64,000 nt of DNA from an uncultured bacterium (GCA_937889645.1 CALBZE010000061.1:7225-71224), one strand, 5' to 3'; positions 1-10,493 are shown, counted from the stretch's first letter. Notes: generated from the letters alone by a model not told the origin. Program-made: numbers and translations.

Positions 1-264
1 TCGCGCGTCATGCCCTACCTGGGCGCGGGACTCGGGCTCCACGTGTTCGATGGGAGCGGCCCGGCGGTCGACGGGACATTCATCGAAGACCTGCTGGATT
101 CGGTCACGGCGGGATTGAACGCGGTGGCGGGGGTCGAGGTGGCGCCGGCCGAGCGTTTCCGGATCGGCGTCGAGGTGCGGTACACGCTCCTGGACGACAT
201 TCGCTATCCGGAGGCGCGGATCGGCGCGTCGTTCGCGCTGCCGACGAACGGGGGAGGCGTGTGA
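1..264 (+). CDS. Outer-membrane beta-barrel protein, C-terminal fragment
   Basis: The reading frame is open from the window edge, so the true start lies outside and only about 87 codons are seen. The alternating polar/hydrophobic pattern (RFRIGVEVRYTLL, then ARIGASFAL) is typical of the last strands of a small outer-membrane barrel. No specific family can be named from this fragment. Its TGA stop shares one base with the ATG of the next gene, so the two are probably co-transcribed and translationally coupled. Confidence 0.55.
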   Translation, partial: SRVMPYLGAGLGLHVFDGSGPAVDGTFIEDLLDSVTAGLNAVAGVEVAPAERFRIGVEVRYTLLDDIRYPEARIGASFALPTNGGGV

Positions 265-1268
265 TGAGCGATGTTCGTGTAGCGATCCTCGGAACGGGTG
301 CGATCGCGCAGGTGGTGCATCTGCCGATCCTGAGCGGGCTCGAGGGCGTCGAGATCATGGCGGTCTGCGACACCGACCGTCCGAAGGCGACGGCGATCGC
401 GAACCGTTTCGAGGTTCCGCGGGTGTTCCGGACGGACGAGGAGGTGTTCGCGTCGAAGGACGTCGATGCGGTCGTCATCTGCACGCCGAGCCATCTGCAC
501 GAACGGCAGGCGATCGCGGCGCTCGAGGCGGGGAAGCACGTGCTGGTCGAGCGGCCGCTCGCCCTGACCGCCGACGGCGCGCGGCGCGTCATCGAGGCCG
601 CGGAGCGGTCGGGGCGCACGGTGATGGTCGCGATGAACAACCGCTACCGGCCCGACGTGCTGGCGCTCCGCCCGTTCATCCAGGGTCGCGAGTTCGGCGA
701 GCTGTTCTTCGTCAAGGCGGGGTGGCTGAACCGGAAGGTGCGCACGGTGCGGCCGACGTGGCGGCACCGGCGCGCGACGGCGGGCGGCGGCGTCCTGATG
801 GACCTCGGCACGCAGGCGCTCGATCTCTGCCTATGGCTCCTCGGCTACCCGCAAGTGGCCCGGGTGAACGCCTACATGCATCCGGGCGAGGGGATGGAGG
901 TCGAGGACTCCGCGGTCGTGATGCTGCGGCTCGAGAACGGGCCCACGGTGGCGGTCGAGGTGACGTGGAGCCTGCTCGCGCCGCGAGATCGGCACTACCT
1001 GCAGCTCCTTGGCAGCCGGGGCGCGGCCTCGACGACGCCGCTCAGCGTCTACAAGGAAGTGGAGCACGGGCTCCTCGACGTGACGCCGAAGATCGCGGCC
1101 GGGCGGGAGAACGCGTACACCGCGTCGTACCGGCAGGAGCTCGCGCACTTCGTCGCCGTCGCCCGGGGCGAGAAGGAGCTGGAGCTGCCGTACGACCAGG
1201 TCGAGCTCATGCGCCTGGTCGCGCTGGCGTACCGGTCGGCGGAGGAAGGGAGGGAACTGGACGCGTGA
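264..1268 (+). CDS. Gfo/Idh/MocA-family oxidoreductase-like protein
   Basis: The 334-residue protein starts with a Rossmann NAD(P)-binding segment (VAILGTGAIAQ, residues about 6-16), followed by the family signature region CTPSHLHERQ and HVLVERPLALT. A C-terminal beta-sheet substrate domain follows. The usual catalytic EKP motif reads ERP, so the conserved lysine is arginine, which may mean altered or lost dehydrogenase activity. I chose the ATG at 264, overlapping the upstream stop as TGATG; an in-frame GTG at 261 is possible. Family members act on sugars, inositols or related polyols, but the substrate cannot be told from sequence. Confidence 0.85.
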   Translation: MSDVRVAILGTGAIAQVVHLPILSGLEGVEIMAVCDTDRPKATAIANRFEVPRVFRTDEEVFASKDVDAVVICTPSHLHERQAIAALEAGKHVLVERPLALTADGARRVIEAAERSGRTVMVAMNNRYRPDVLALRPFIQGREFGELFFVKAGWLNRKVRTVRPTWRHRRATAGGGVLMDLGTQALDLCLWLLGYPQVARVNAYMHPGEGMEVEDSAVVMLRLENGPTVAVEVTWSLLAPRDRHYLQLLGSRGAASTTPLSVYKEVEHGLLDVTPKIAAGRENAYTASYRQELAHFVAVARGEKELELPYDQVELMRLVALAYRSAEEGRELDA

Positions 1269-1297
1269 GCGGGCCGGGCCGGTGGGCGCCGGCCCGC
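1269..1297. terminator. GC-rich hairpin between convergent genes
   Basis: Arms of 9 bp (GCGGGCCGG at 1269-1277, CCGGCCCGC at 1289-1297) can form a strong stem just after the Gfo/Idh stop codon and before the convergent gene. There is no T-tract, so intrinsic termination is uncertain. It may only slow polymerase or protect 3' ends. Confidence 0.3.
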
Positions 1298-1346
1298 GCG
1301 TCGCGATTTCCGTCCTGCCGCAGGCAACGGCCGGGCCGGCGCCGGC

Positions 1347-3122
1347 TCAGGTGGTCGCTTCGGCGGTATAGCCGGCGTCGGCCGGCCGCGGCGCGTCCAG
1401 CGTGATCACCTCGATCGGCCTGCTGACCGAGAACGTCGTCTCGATCGTCCGCCCATCGGGTAGCGCGGCCATGGCGCGGATCGGGATGTCGAATGGCAGA
1501 TAGCAGACCCAGAAGCGGCCGTTCTCGCCCGTCACCGTCCGCGCCTCCAACGGCACCCGACGCACCATGACGGGTTGACCGCCGGCGTACGAGACGTCGT
1601 CCCGGGCCCATTGGATCGCAACCGGCGCGCCGGCAACGAGCAGCCCGGTCTCCGGGTCGCGGACCGTGCCCACGACCACGCCGGTCGGCTCGCCGGGTCG
1701 GACGACGCTGGGCATGACGTCGGGGTCCAGGACCGGGCAGGCTTCGGCGAGGATTCGGTCGAGCGGGGGCACCGCCAGCTCGATTGGCCCGACGTCGCCT
1801 TCGGTGACGGCGATCTCGACCGACGGCAGTGCGGCGACCGGGAGCGAATCGAGGCGCGGGTGCCAGAACTCGACGCCGTACACGCCCGGCGGAATCTCCG
1901 AGAACCGGAACCGGCCGGCCTCGTTCGCCACGGTTCGATAGGTCGTGCCCGACAGACGAACCGTCGCGCCGCCGAGCGGCTTCCCGGTCGTACCGTCGCG
2001 TACGATCCCGTCGATCCTCGCGCGCACGGCCACATCGATCGGCTCGCGACCCGGCAGGTGCACCCGCGTGATCTCGCCGCCGTCCACCTGGAACGCCACC
2101 GTCCGCACCTGCGGCATCGAGGTCACGCCCCAGACCGACGAGATCTCCGTGAGCGGCATGCGGATGAACCACCGCCGGACGAACCATGCGCCGTTCGGCA
2201 GGGTGGCGAAGTCGACCCGCCCCCGGGCGCCGGCCGTCGGGTAACGCGAATTCGGCGCGACGTACGTGAACTCGAGGTAGCGCAGCTGGGCGCTGTGCGC
2301 GTCCAGCCAGAAGGTTCCCTGGATATCGGGGACGTTGCGTCCGCGAACCGGCTCGAAAGCGAGCCCGACCAGCCCCGCGGCCTCGCCCTGGCCGGGGACG
2401 AGCCGCATGCAGTGGTGCTCCACGAACGAGTCCGAGAGGAGGACCTCCGCGCTGGGCGCGAAGAAGTCGAAATACTTGCCGCCGTCTACGGCACGGATGT
2501 ACCCCTCCCGGGCGAGCTCTTCGGCCGGCCGGCTCCCGAAGGGCTTCGCGTAGGTCCCGGAATGCGGGCGCATCTCGTCCTTGAGCACGCGCTCTCCGTC
2601 GAGGTCCAGCCGGCGCCGGTACGTCACGCCCTCGAAACGGAGCCCCCGCTCCCGTTCGGACCTCACGGCCGCGTCCAGCGCCTTGCGCGCTTCGGTCCAG
2701 ACCCGCGCCGTCGCCGCCGCCATCTCGTTCGAGCGAACGGCGCAATTGCGGTCTTCGCCGACCACCGTGAGCTCGGCGAGCGTGATCGGTTGCATCGGGA
2801 GTTCCATCCGGTGATCGAGCACCTTCCCGACGGTCAGCTCGATCACGGGCGACGTCACCGTCTCGTAGCCGATCCGGTCCACGCGCAGCGTGTACTCCCC
2901 GGCGGCGGGCGCGAACATGAAGAACCGCCCCGAGGCATCGCTCCAGGCGGTACTCAGGCGCACGCCGGCGCTGTTCCATAGGGAGATCATCGCTGCTTCG
3001 ACCGGCCTGTTCGTCCCGGCCTCGACGACCTGGCCGCGAAGGGTCTGGGAGTGGAGCGGGTGGGTGGCCGCGGCCAGCGCGACCGACGCCGCGGCCGCGG
3101 AAAGCCTCCAAGCAGTGACCAT
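1347..3122 (-). CDS. Secreted protein with repeated carboxypeptidase-regulatory-like domains
   Basis: This 591-residue protein has an N-terminal signal peptide (about residues 1-25, hydrophobic [11 protein letters not shown], likely cleaved near HSQ). A carboxypeptidase-regulatory-like domain follows (about 28-105: [36 protein letters not shown]). Similar units recur near residues 370-450 ([17 protein letters not shown]) and 480-570 ([17 protein letters not shown]). Such beta-sandwich repeats occur in TonB-linked receptors, but no barrel or plug is visible here. It is likely periplasmic or surface-associated with unknown ligand. The start is supported by a GAGGAGG ribosome site 5 bases upstream. 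It faces the Gfo/Idh gene and diverges from rpmE. Confidence 0.75.
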   Translation of the reverse strand: MVTAWRLSAAAASVALAAATHPLHSQTLRGQVVEAGTNRPVEAAMISLWNSAGVRLSTAWSDASGRFFMFAPAAGEYTLRVDRIGYETVTSPVIELTVGKVLDHRMELPMQPITLAELTVVGEDRNCAVRSNEMAAATARVWTEARKALDAAVRSERERGLRFEGVTYRRRLDLDGERVLKDEMRPHSGTYAKPFGSRPAEELAREGYIRAVDGGKYFDFFAPSAEVLLSDSFVEHHCMRLVPGQGEAAGLVGLAFEPVRGRNVPDIQGTFWLDAHSAQLRYLEFTYVAPNSRYPTAGARGRVDFATLPNGAWFVRRWFIRMPLTEISSVWGVTSMPQVRTVAFQVDGGEITRVHLPGREPIDVAVRARIDGIVRDGTTGKPLGGATVRLSGTTYRTVANEAGRFRFSEIPPGVYGVEFWHPRLDSLPVAALPSVEIAVTEGDVGPIELAVPPLDRILAEACPVLDPDVMPSVVRPGEPTGVVVGTVRDPETGLLVAGAPVAIQWARDDVSYAGGQPVMVRRVPLEARTVTGENGRFWVCYLPFDIPIRAMAALPDGRTIETTFSVSRPIEVITLDAPRPADAGYTAEATT

Positions 3123-3294
3123 AGTCGCCTCCTCGTACCGTAGCGATACGATCGGATTACCAAATCAACGATCGAAGTCAAGGTTTTCGGACGCGGTTCG
3201 GGCCCGGCATCCCGGCGGGGCCCGGGGGCGTGCGCCGGCTCGTCGCGCGCGGGCACGCGGCGCACCGCCGGCGCAGGATTCCGGTGGGTTCGGG

Positions 3295-3323
3295 TTGATT
3301 CGAGAGCCGGGAGTCGCTATATT
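3295..3323 (+). promoter_or_regulatory. Predicted promoter of rpmE-prfA
   Basis: A -35 TTGATT (3295-3300) and -10 TATATT (3318-3323) are separated by exactly 17 bases in a 262-base gap between divergent genes. Transcription would start near 3330, giving a leader of about 55 bases before rpmE. Assigned by consensus match only. Confidence 0.6.
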
Positions 3324-3384
3324 TCCAGGGTTTGCAATGGCCCTCGTTCTCAGGGCCGTTCCTTTTTCGGCGAGGCGTACGGCG

Positions 3385-3594
3385 ATGAAGCAGGGCATCC
3401 ATCCCGACTACAAGGAAGCCACCGTGCACTGCGCGTGTGGCAACACGTTCCAGACGCGGAGCACGCTGGCGGAGCTGCACGTCGAGATCTGCTCGGCGTG
3501 TCACCCGTACTTCACAGGCCGGCAGAAGCTGGTCGACACGGCGGGCCGGGTGGAGCGGTTCCAAAGGAAGTGGGGCGAGAAGGCCGCCAAGTGA
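3385..3594 (+). CDS. rpmE: 50S ribosomal protein bL31
   Basis: The 69-residue protein begins [10 protein letters not shown] and carries the bL31 signature with four cysteines in a zinc-binding arrangement (CAC near residue 16, then [10 protein letters not shown]). It is therefore the zinc-containing form of this large-subunit protein. An in-frame upstream ATG at 3337 would add 16 residues, but the family start is MKQGIHP and a GAGG site lies 9 bases before 3385. A hairpin separates it from prfA, a common neighbour. Confidence 0.95.
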   Translation: MKQGIHPDYKEATVHCACGNTFQTRSTLAELHVEICSACHPYFTGRQKLVDTAGRVERFQRKWGEKAAK

Positions 3595-3604
3595 GAGTGG
3601 ACGG

Positions 3605-3631
3605 AGAGCCGGGCGCAGGACCCGGCTCTTT
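3605..3631 (+). terminator. Hairpin terminator or attenuator after rpmE
   Basis: A 9-bp stem (AGAGCCGGG at 3605-3613, CCCGGCTCT at 3621-3629) with a 7-base loop is followed by only a short T run. It sits between rpmE and prfA, so it may partially terminate transcription and lower prfA relative to rpmE. Confidence 0.5.
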
Positions 3632-3661
3632 CGCCATTGAAGTGTGGGTCAGGTGATCGTA

Positions 3662-4735
<1,074 letters not shown>

Positions 4736-4745
4736 GGTGCGAACC

Positions 4746-5633
4746 GTGGCCGACACGGCGTTGGCGATCGCCCGTGCCGCCGCCGACTACATGGCGGAGC
4801 GAGGCATAGAGAACGCGCGCTTGGAATCGGAGCTGATGCTCGCCTCGGTGCTCGGGATGTCGCGCCTGGAGCTGTACCTCCACCACGATCGGCCGCTGGT
4901 CGAGGCCGAGAAGGCGGCGTTCCGGACGATGGTGCGGCGCCGGGTGAAGCGGGAGCCGCTGCAGTACATCCTCGGCGAGGCGCACTTCCGCGAGTTGAGG
5001 CTCCGGGTGGACCGGCGGGTGCTGATTCCGCGGCCGGAGACGGAGGTGCTGGTCGGCGAGGTCCTCGCCTGGGCCAACGCGAGGGCGGCGGCCGGCGCGG
5101 GTGCGGCCGGGCTCACGGCGGTCGACGTCGGGACCGGCTCGGGCGCGATCGCGCTCAGTCTGGCGAAGGAGGGTCCGTTCGCGCGGGTCGTCGCGACGGA
5201 CATCTCGGCCGGCGCGCTCGAGGTGGCGCGCGGGAACGCGGAGCGGAACGGCGTCGCCGACCGGGTCGAGTTCCGGCAGGGCGCGCTCTGGGAAGCGGTG
5301 GAGACGGGCGAACGATTCGACGTCGTCGTGTCGAACCCGCCGTACGTGGCGGAGTCGGATCGGTCGACGCTCCAGCCGGAAGTGGCAGAGTGGGAGCCGG
5401 CGGAGGCGCTCTTCGCGCCGGGCGACGGGCTGGCCGTGATCGAGGCGCTGGTCGACGGGGCGCCCGAGCGCCTGCGGCCGGGCGGCCTGCTGGCGTTGGA
5501 GATCGGGGCCGGGCAGGCGCGGCGCGTGGTCGAGCGGATCGAGAGCCGCGGGGCGTACGGCACGCCGCGGGTCGTGAAGGACCTGGCCGGCCGCGAGCGC
5601 GTGGTCCTCGCGGAGGTCGCACCACTTGCGTAA
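4746..5633 (+). CDS. prmC: Release factor glutamine N5-methyltransferase
   Basis: A SAM-dependent methyltransferase of about 295 residues that methylates the glutamine of the GGQ motif in release factors. An N-terminal helical domain precedes a Rossmann core with DVGTGSGAIALSL for SAM binding and the NPPY substrate motif in VVSNPPYVAE. The GTG at 4746 has GAGG 8 bases upstream; an in-frame GTG at 4737 lacks such a site. It lies directly after prfA, its substrate gene. Confidence 0.94.
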   Translation: MADTALAIARAAADYMAERGIENARLESELMLASVLGMSRLELYLHHDRPLVEAEKAAFRTMVRRRVKREPLQYILGEAHFRELRLRVDRRVLIPRPETEVLVGEVLAWANARAAAGAGAAGLTAVDVGTGSGAIALSLAKEGPFARVVATDISAGALEVARGNAERNGVADRVEFRQGALWEAVETGERFDVVVSNPPYVAESDRSTLQPEVAEWEPAEALFAPGDGLAVIEALVDGAPERLRPGGLLALEIGAGQARRVVERIESRGAYGTPRVVKDLAGRERVVLAEVAPLA

Positions 5634-5653
5634 GTGGAGACGAAAGGCGAATC

Positions 5654-6016
5654 ATGCTTGATGCTACGATGGACAAGGCACGCGAGCTGGGGCGGCTGCT
5701 CGGACAGACGGCCGAGTACCAGGCGCTGCAGCGCGCGCGGCAACGGCTCGGCGAGGACCGCGAGGTCGTCACGCTCGTGAACCGCGTCGCCGAGCTGGAA
5801 CAGGGGATCGCGCTCGCGCTCCAGCGTGGCGAGGCGCCGGAGGACGCCGTGCGCGAGGAGTACGAACGCGTCGTCTCGGAACTGCAGGCGAGTCCGGTCT
5901 ATCAGGGTCTGATCGCCGCCCAGGCGAACTTCGATCGCGTCCTGGGGCGGGTCAACGACGAGATCGCGAAAGGCATGGAAGCCGGAGCGCAGTCGAGGAT
6001 CATCCTCCCCTCCTGA
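5654..6016 (+). CDS. YlbF/YmcA-like small helical protein
   Basis: This 120-residue, almost wholly helical protein (MLDATMDKARELGRLLGQT, then EYQALQRARQRL) resembles the YlbF/YmcA family, whose Bacillus members form a complex that affects RNase Y. That function is not shown here. It has no signal peptide or membrane segment. The ATG at 5654 was chosen because the upstream in-frame sequence overlaps prmC in another frame. It precedes the phospholipid gene by 12 bases, so it is in the same operon. Confidence 0.65.
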   Translation: MLDATMDKARELGRLLGQTAEYQALQRARQRLGEDREVVTLVNRVAELEQGIALALQRGEAPEDAVREEYERVVSELQASPVYQGLIAAQANFDRVLGRVNDEIAKGMEAGAQSRIILPS

Positions 6017-6028
6017 AAACGACCGCCC

Positions 6029-6706
6029 ATGGTCAGTCTCGAATCACTGCGCGGGAGCGTCTACCGGGCGATCCGTCCGCTGACGGATGCCCTGGTTCGG
6101 CGGGAGGTGCATCCGAACCTCCTGACGACGATCGGGTTCCTGGTCACCATGACGTCGGCGTTCGCGTTCCACCAGCACCAGATCCGGCTGGCCGGTTTCC
6201 TGGTGTTGCTGGGCGGGGCGTTCGACATCCTGGACGGCCGCGTCGCACGCCTCTCGCATCTGGGCAGCAAGTTCGGTGCGTTCTACGACTCGACGCTGGA
6301 TCGGATCAGCGAGATCGCCGTCTACTTCGGGTTGCTCTCCCTCTACAACGATTACCGCCTCGAGCTCGGCGATGTGGGGATGATCTATCTGATCATGCTC
6401 GCAATGGCGGGATCGTTGATGATCAGTTATACTCGGGCCCGTGCGGAGGCGCTGGGGCTGGATTGCCGCGTCGGGCTCATGCCGCGGGCCGAGCGGGTCG
6501 TGCTGATCGGCGGCTCCGCTTTGTTCTTCGGCGACGCATGGGACGGGATCGTCCTGAAGGGGGTGATCGTCGTCCTTGCCATCCTGACCAACATCACGGC
6601 GTTCCAGCGAATCGTCTGGGTCTACAAGCACGCGGGGGGCGTGCCGCTGGACGCGCCGGTAACTGCCGGGACATCAACGAACGAGGAAGACCGTGAAGCA
6701 AGGTAG
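6029..6706 (+). CDS. CDP-alcohol phosphatidyltransferase, likely phosphatidylinositol phosphate synthase
   Basis: A 225-residue membrane enzyme with the complete family motif D-G-x2-A-R-x8-G-x3-D-x3-D at residues 69-91. Several hydrophobic helices follow. Family members transfer a phosphatidyl group from CDP-diacylglycerol to an alcohol. The next gene overlaps it by 14 bases and encodes inositol-3-phosphate synthase, so the acceptor is probably inositol phosphate, giving phosphatidylinositol phosphate as in actinobacteria. That assignment is from context. Phosphatidylglycerophosphate synthase is the main alternative. Confidence 0.82.
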   Translation: MVSLESLRGSVYRAIRPLTDALVRREVHPNLLTTIGFLVTMTSAFAFHQHQIRLAGFLVLLGGAFDILDGRVARLSHLGSKFGAFYDSTLDRISEIAVYFGLLSLYNDYRLELGDVGMIYLIMLAMAGSLMISYTRARAEALGLDCRVGLMPRAERVVLIGGSALFFGDAWDGIVLKGVIVVLAILTNITAFQRIVWVYKHAGGVPLDAPVTAGTSTNEEDREAR

Positions 6707-8006
6707 TCAGATCGCGCCGGCGACCGGTCGGCTTGGGGTTCTCACGCCCGGTCTGGGTGCAGTTGCTACGACATTCATTGCGGGCGTCGAAGCGGTGCGG
6801 CGGGGTTTGGCGCAGCCGATCGGATCGCTGACGCAGATGGGGAACATCCGGCTGGGGAAGCGCACGGAGGGCCGTCAGCCGAAGATCAAGGATTTCGTGC
6901 CGCTGGCCGCGCTCGAGGACCTGGTGTTCGGGGCGTGGGACCCGATTCCGGACGACGCGTACGAGAGCGCGGTCAAGGCGGGCGTGCTGGAAGCGCGGCA
7001 CATCGAGCCGATCGCGGATTTCCTCAAGCAGATCAAGCCGATGCCGGCCGTGTTCGACAAGAACTACGTCCGGCGGCTGGACGGCACGAACGTCAAGAAG
7101 GGGCGCAGCCAGATGGACCTGGCGGAGCAGCTCCGGGACGACATCCGCCGCTTCGGGCAGGAGCACGGCTGCGATCGGATGGTGATGGTCTGGTGCGGCT
7201 CGACCGAGGTCTACATGAAGCCGAGCGAAGCGCATCAGACGATCGAGGCGTTCGAGAAGGCGATGGAGACGAACGACCCGGCGATCGCGCCGTCGATGGT
7301 GTACGCGTACGCGGCGATCATGGAAGGAGTGCCGTACGCGAACGGTGCGCCGAACCTGACGGTCGACATCCCGGCGCTGCAGCAGCTCGCCCGGGAGCGG
7401 GGCGTGCCGATCGCGGGGAAGGACTTCAAGACCGGGCAGACGCTGATGAAGACGATCATCGCGCCCGGGCTGAAGGCGCGCATGCTCGGTCTGAGCGGGT
7501 GGTTCAGCACGAACATCCTGGGGAACCGGGACGGCGCGGTGCTCGACGATCCGGACTCGTTCAAGACGAAGGAGGAGTCGAAGCTCGGCGTGCTCGAGTA
7601 CATCCTGCAGCCGGAGCTCTACCCGGAGCTGTACGGCGACGTGTACCACAAGGTGCGGATCAACTACTACCCGCCGCGCGGCGACAACAAGGAAGGGTGG
7701 GACAACCTCGACATCTTCGGGTGGATGGGCTACCCGATGCAGATCAAGGTGGACTTCCTGTGCCGGGACTCGATCCTGGCGGCGCCGATCGTGCTGGATC
7801 TGGCGCTGTTCCTGGACCTGGCGCAGCGTGCGGAGATGTCGGGGATCCAGGAGTGGCTGTCCTTCTACTTCAAGAGCCCGATGACGGCGCCGGAGCTGTA
7901 CCCCGAGCACGACATCTTCATCCAGCACATGAAGCTGAAGAACACGCTGCGGCACCTGATGGGCGAGGAGCAGATCACGCATCTCGGGATCGAGTACTAC
8001 GAGTAG
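6693..8006 (+). CDS. ino1: Inositol-3-phosphate synthase
   Basis: The enzyme converts glucose 6-phosphate to 1D-myo-inositol 3-phosphate using bound NAD. The 437-residue protein begins with a nucleotide-binding segment (LGVLTPGLGAVATTFIAG) and contains typical family stretches such as NTLRHLMGEEQ near the C-terminus. It starts with GTG at 6693, inside the last codons of the CDP-alcohol transferase gene, so the two are translationally coupled. Together they look like an inositol-phospholipid module. No phosphatase for inositol phosphate is visible nearby. Confidence 0.9.
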   Translation: MKQGSQIAPATGRLGVLTPGLGAVATTFIAGVEAVRRGLAQPIGSLTQMGNIRLGKRTEGRQPKIKDFVPLAALEDLVFGAWDPIPDDAYESAVKAGVLEARHIEPIADFLKQIKPMPAVFDKNYVRRLDGTNVKKGRSQMDLAEQLRDDIRRFGQEHGCDRMVMVWCGSTEVYMKPSEAHQTIEAFEKAMETNDPAIAPSMVYAYAAIMEGVPYANGAPNLTVDIPALQQLARERGVPIAGKDFKTGQTLMKTIIAPGLKARMLGLSGWFSTNILGNRDGAVLDDPDSFKTKEESKLGVLEYILQPELYPELYGDVYHKVRINYYPPRGDNKEGWDNLDIFGWMGYPMQIKVDFLCRDSILAAPIVLDLALFLDLAQRAEMSGIQEWLSFYFKSPMTAPELYPEHDIFIQHMKLKNTLRHLMGEEQITHLGIEYYE

Positions 8007-8141
8007 GGAGGCGGACGCGGACGTCCCCGCCGGGCGGGTGGGGCGGACGGGTTGAAGCGGAGGTCTGCGGAATCTTATGGCGGACCTGGGGCGGTGCGGG
8101 CCGCGGCTCGGACCGCCCCTTCGTCATGGCGGAGCGGGTGC

Positions 8142-8777
8142 ATGGGGCTGTTCATCGTGCTGGAGGGGGTGGAGGGGTCGGGGAAGACGACGCAGGCGCG
8201 GCTGCTCGGCGAGCGGCTGGCGCGTGCCGGGATCGACCACCTGGTTACGCGGGAGCCTGGAGGCACCGCGACGGGGGAAGAGATCCGCCGGCTGTTGCTG
8301 CACGGCGGCGAGGTGCCGGCGCGGGCGGAGCTGCTGCTAATGCTCGCGGCGCGTGCCGTGTTCGTCGAGGAGGTCGTGCGGCCGGCGCTGGCGCGTGGCG
8401 CGGTGGTCGTGGCGGATCGGTACGAGCTGTCGACGCTGGCGTACCAGGGTTACGGTCGCGGGCTGCCTCTCGACGAGGTCAGGCGGATGAACGCCTTCGC
8501 AACGGGCGGGCTCACGGCCGACCTGACGTTGGTGCTGGACGTGCCGCCGGAGGTCGGGGCGGCACGCCGGGCGCGGGAGGGGCGGAACGCCGACCGGATC
8601 GAGCAGGCGGGTGAGGAGTTCCATGCGAGGGTGGCCGGGGCATACCGCTTGCTTGCTGAGACGGAGCCGGGGGTCGTGCGGATCGACGGGTCGGGGAGCG
8701 CCGAGGCGGTGCACGCCGAGATCGTGGATCTGCTGCGGTCGCGGTTCCCAGAAACATTGAAGTTCGGCGGGGGTTAG
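8142..8777 (+). CDS. tmk: Thymidylate kinase
   Basis: Phosphorylates dTMP to dTDP for DNA synthesis. The 211-residue protein has the P-loop EGVEGSGKTT near residues 8-17, the substrate motif TREPGGT and the DRY motif in ADRYELSTLAYQG. The lid region carries several arginines (RRAREGRNADR). I chose the ATG at 8142, which gives the normal family start MGLFIVLEGVEG. The 135 bases before it are GC-rich and hold no gene or clear promoter. Confidence 0.94.
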   Translation: MGLFIVLEGVEGSGKTTQARLLGERLARAGIDHLVTREPGGTATGEEIRRLLLHGGEVPARAELLLMLAARAVFVEEVVRPALARGAVVVADRYELSTLAYQGYGRGLPLDEVRRMNAFATGGLTADLTLVLDVPPEVGAARRAREGRNADRIEQAGEEFHARVAGAYRLLAETEPGVVRIDGSGSAEAVHAEIVDLLRSRFPETLKFGGG

Positions 8778-8831
8778 AACCATGGCGGTCCGCGCTGTTG
8801 GATGGGCCGTATCCGTGGGATTGGAGGCCGG

Positions 8832-10493
8832 ATGAGGATCAAGCGGGGATTGCTGGCGCCGTCGGTGATCGCCGGGGTCGCGCTCGCGACCGGCGGCTGG
8901 CTGTTGCAGCGAGGTGCGAGCCAGGAAGGGAACGTCTACTTCCAGGCGCGCATCTTCGACGAGGTGCTGCACCACATCTCCGATCGGTACGTAGACCCGT
9001 TGGAGCCGTCGACGCTGTACCGCATGGCGATCGACGGCTTGATCTACGAGCTCGGCGACCCGCACACGGCGTTCATGACCCCCGAGGACTACGACGCCCT
9101 GCGCGTGCAGACGCAGGGCGAGTATGCCGGGATCGGGTCCGAGATCGACGTGCGGGACGGGTGGGTAACGATCGTTTCGCCGCTGCCGGGCTCCCCTTCG
9201 GAGCGGGCGGGCCTGCAGGCGGGCGACCGGATCATCGAGGTCGACGGCCGGTCGACGCGGGGTTGGAGCTCGAACGACGCGGTGCGCGAGCTGCGCGGGC
9301 CGAAGGGCCAGCCGGTCGAGCTGACGGTCCAGCGGGTCGGTGTGGAGGAGCCGATCCGGTTCCGGATCGTGCGCGACGAGATCCACATCCAGTCGGTGCC
9401 GGCGAAGTACCTCATCGAGGATGGGATCGGCTACGTGCAGCTCCGTGCGTTCAGCGAGAGCACGACGGACGAGCTGAGGACCGCGGTCCAGGAGCTGCGC
9501 AGCCAGGGGGCGCGCGGGCTGGTGCTCGACCTGCGGCGCAACCCGGGCGGGCTGCTGGACCAGGCGATCTCGGCGTCGGACCTGTTCCTGGGGCGCGGCA
9601 AGGTGGTCGCGGAGCTGCGTGGCCGGACGCCCGACATGAACCAGAAGTTCACGACGACCACCGAGGACCGGTTCGAAGGGATGCCGATCGTGGTGCTGGT
9701 CGGCCCGTCGACGGCATCCGCCGCGGAGATCCTCGCCGGCGCGTTGCAGGACCACGACCGGGCGTTGATCGTCGGTGAGCGGTCGTTCGGGAAGGGGCTG
9801 GTGCAGTCGCTGTATCGGCTCCCGGCCGGTCACTGGCTGAAGCTGACGACGGCGCGTTGGTACACGCCGGTGGGACGCACCATTCAGCGGCCGTTCCACG
9901 TTCGCGAGGACGCGGAGGACGGAGACGAAAGGGACTCGGGCGCGGCGAAGGAGCGGGAAGTGTTCCGGACCGTCGGCGGCCGTATCGTCTACGGTGGCGG
10001 CGGGATCACCCCGGACATCGAGGTCGAGCCGGAGCGGCTCAACGAGGCCGAGCTGGAATTCGCGCAGGCGGTCCAGCGCCACGGCTCGCGGTACCGCGAC
10101 GTCCTGTACGCGTACGCGATCCGCTACGTCCACGACCATCCCGAGCTCACGCCCGACTTCGAGGTGACGCCGGCGATGCTCTCGGGGTTCTACCAGGCGC
10201 TGCAGGATCAGGGGATCGAGGTGGAGCGCCGGGTCTTCGAAGGCGCGAGCCGGTGGATCTCGTACGACCTGGGCGCCGAGATCGCGCTGGCGAAGTGGAA
10301 CCGCGAGACGTCGCAGAAGCGGTGGAACGCGGAGGACCCGCAGATCCGCGTCGCGGTCGAGCTGCTGCGCGAGGCGCGGACGCCGGACGGGTTGTTCGCC
10401 GCGGCGGACCGATACCTGGAGAAGCACGCGCCGCAGGCGGAGCCCGCCGCGGCGGTCGGACATGGCACGCCGGACGGTGACACCAGGGAATAA
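8832..10493 (+). CDS. S41-family C-terminal processing peptidase
   Basis: The 553-residue protein begins MRIKRGLLAPSVIAGVALA, a signal anchor or signal peptide, so it acts in the periplasm. A PDZ domain (about residues 95-190; SPLPGSPSERAGLQAGDRI) precedes the tail-specific protease domain with catalytic Ser296 in GPSTASAAEI and Lys321 in SFGKGLVQ, the usual Ser/Lys dyad spacing. A C-terminal extension of about 180 residues follows. GGAGG lies 4 bases before the ATG at 8832; an in-frame ATG at 8802 is less likely. Confidence 0.92.
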   Translation: MRIKRGLLAPSVIAGVALATGGWLLQRGASQEGNVYFQARIFDEVLHHISDRYVDPLEPSTLYRMAIDGLIYELGDPHTAFMTPEDYDALRVQTQGEYAGIGSEIDVRDGWVTIVSPLPGSPSERAGLQAGDRIIEVDGRSTRGWSSNDAVRELRGPKGQPVELTVQRVGVEEPIRFRIVRDEIHIQSVPAKYLIEDGIGYVQLRAFSESTTDELRTAVQELRSQGARGLVLDLRRNPGGLLDQAISASDLFLGRGKVVAELRGRTPDMNQKFTTTTEDRFEGMPIVVLVGPSTASAAEILAGALQDHDRALIVGERSFGKGLVQSLYRLPAGHWLKLTTARWYTPVGRTIQRPFHVREDAEDGDERDSGAAKEREVFRTVGGRIVYGGGGITPDIEVEPERLNEAELEFAQAVQRHGSRYRDVLYAYAIRYVHDHPELTPDFEVTPAMLSGFYQALQDQGIEVERRVFEGASRWISYDLGAEIALAKWNRETSQKRWNAEDPQIRVAVELLREARTPDGLFAAADRYLEKHAPQAEPAAAVGHGTPDGDTRE

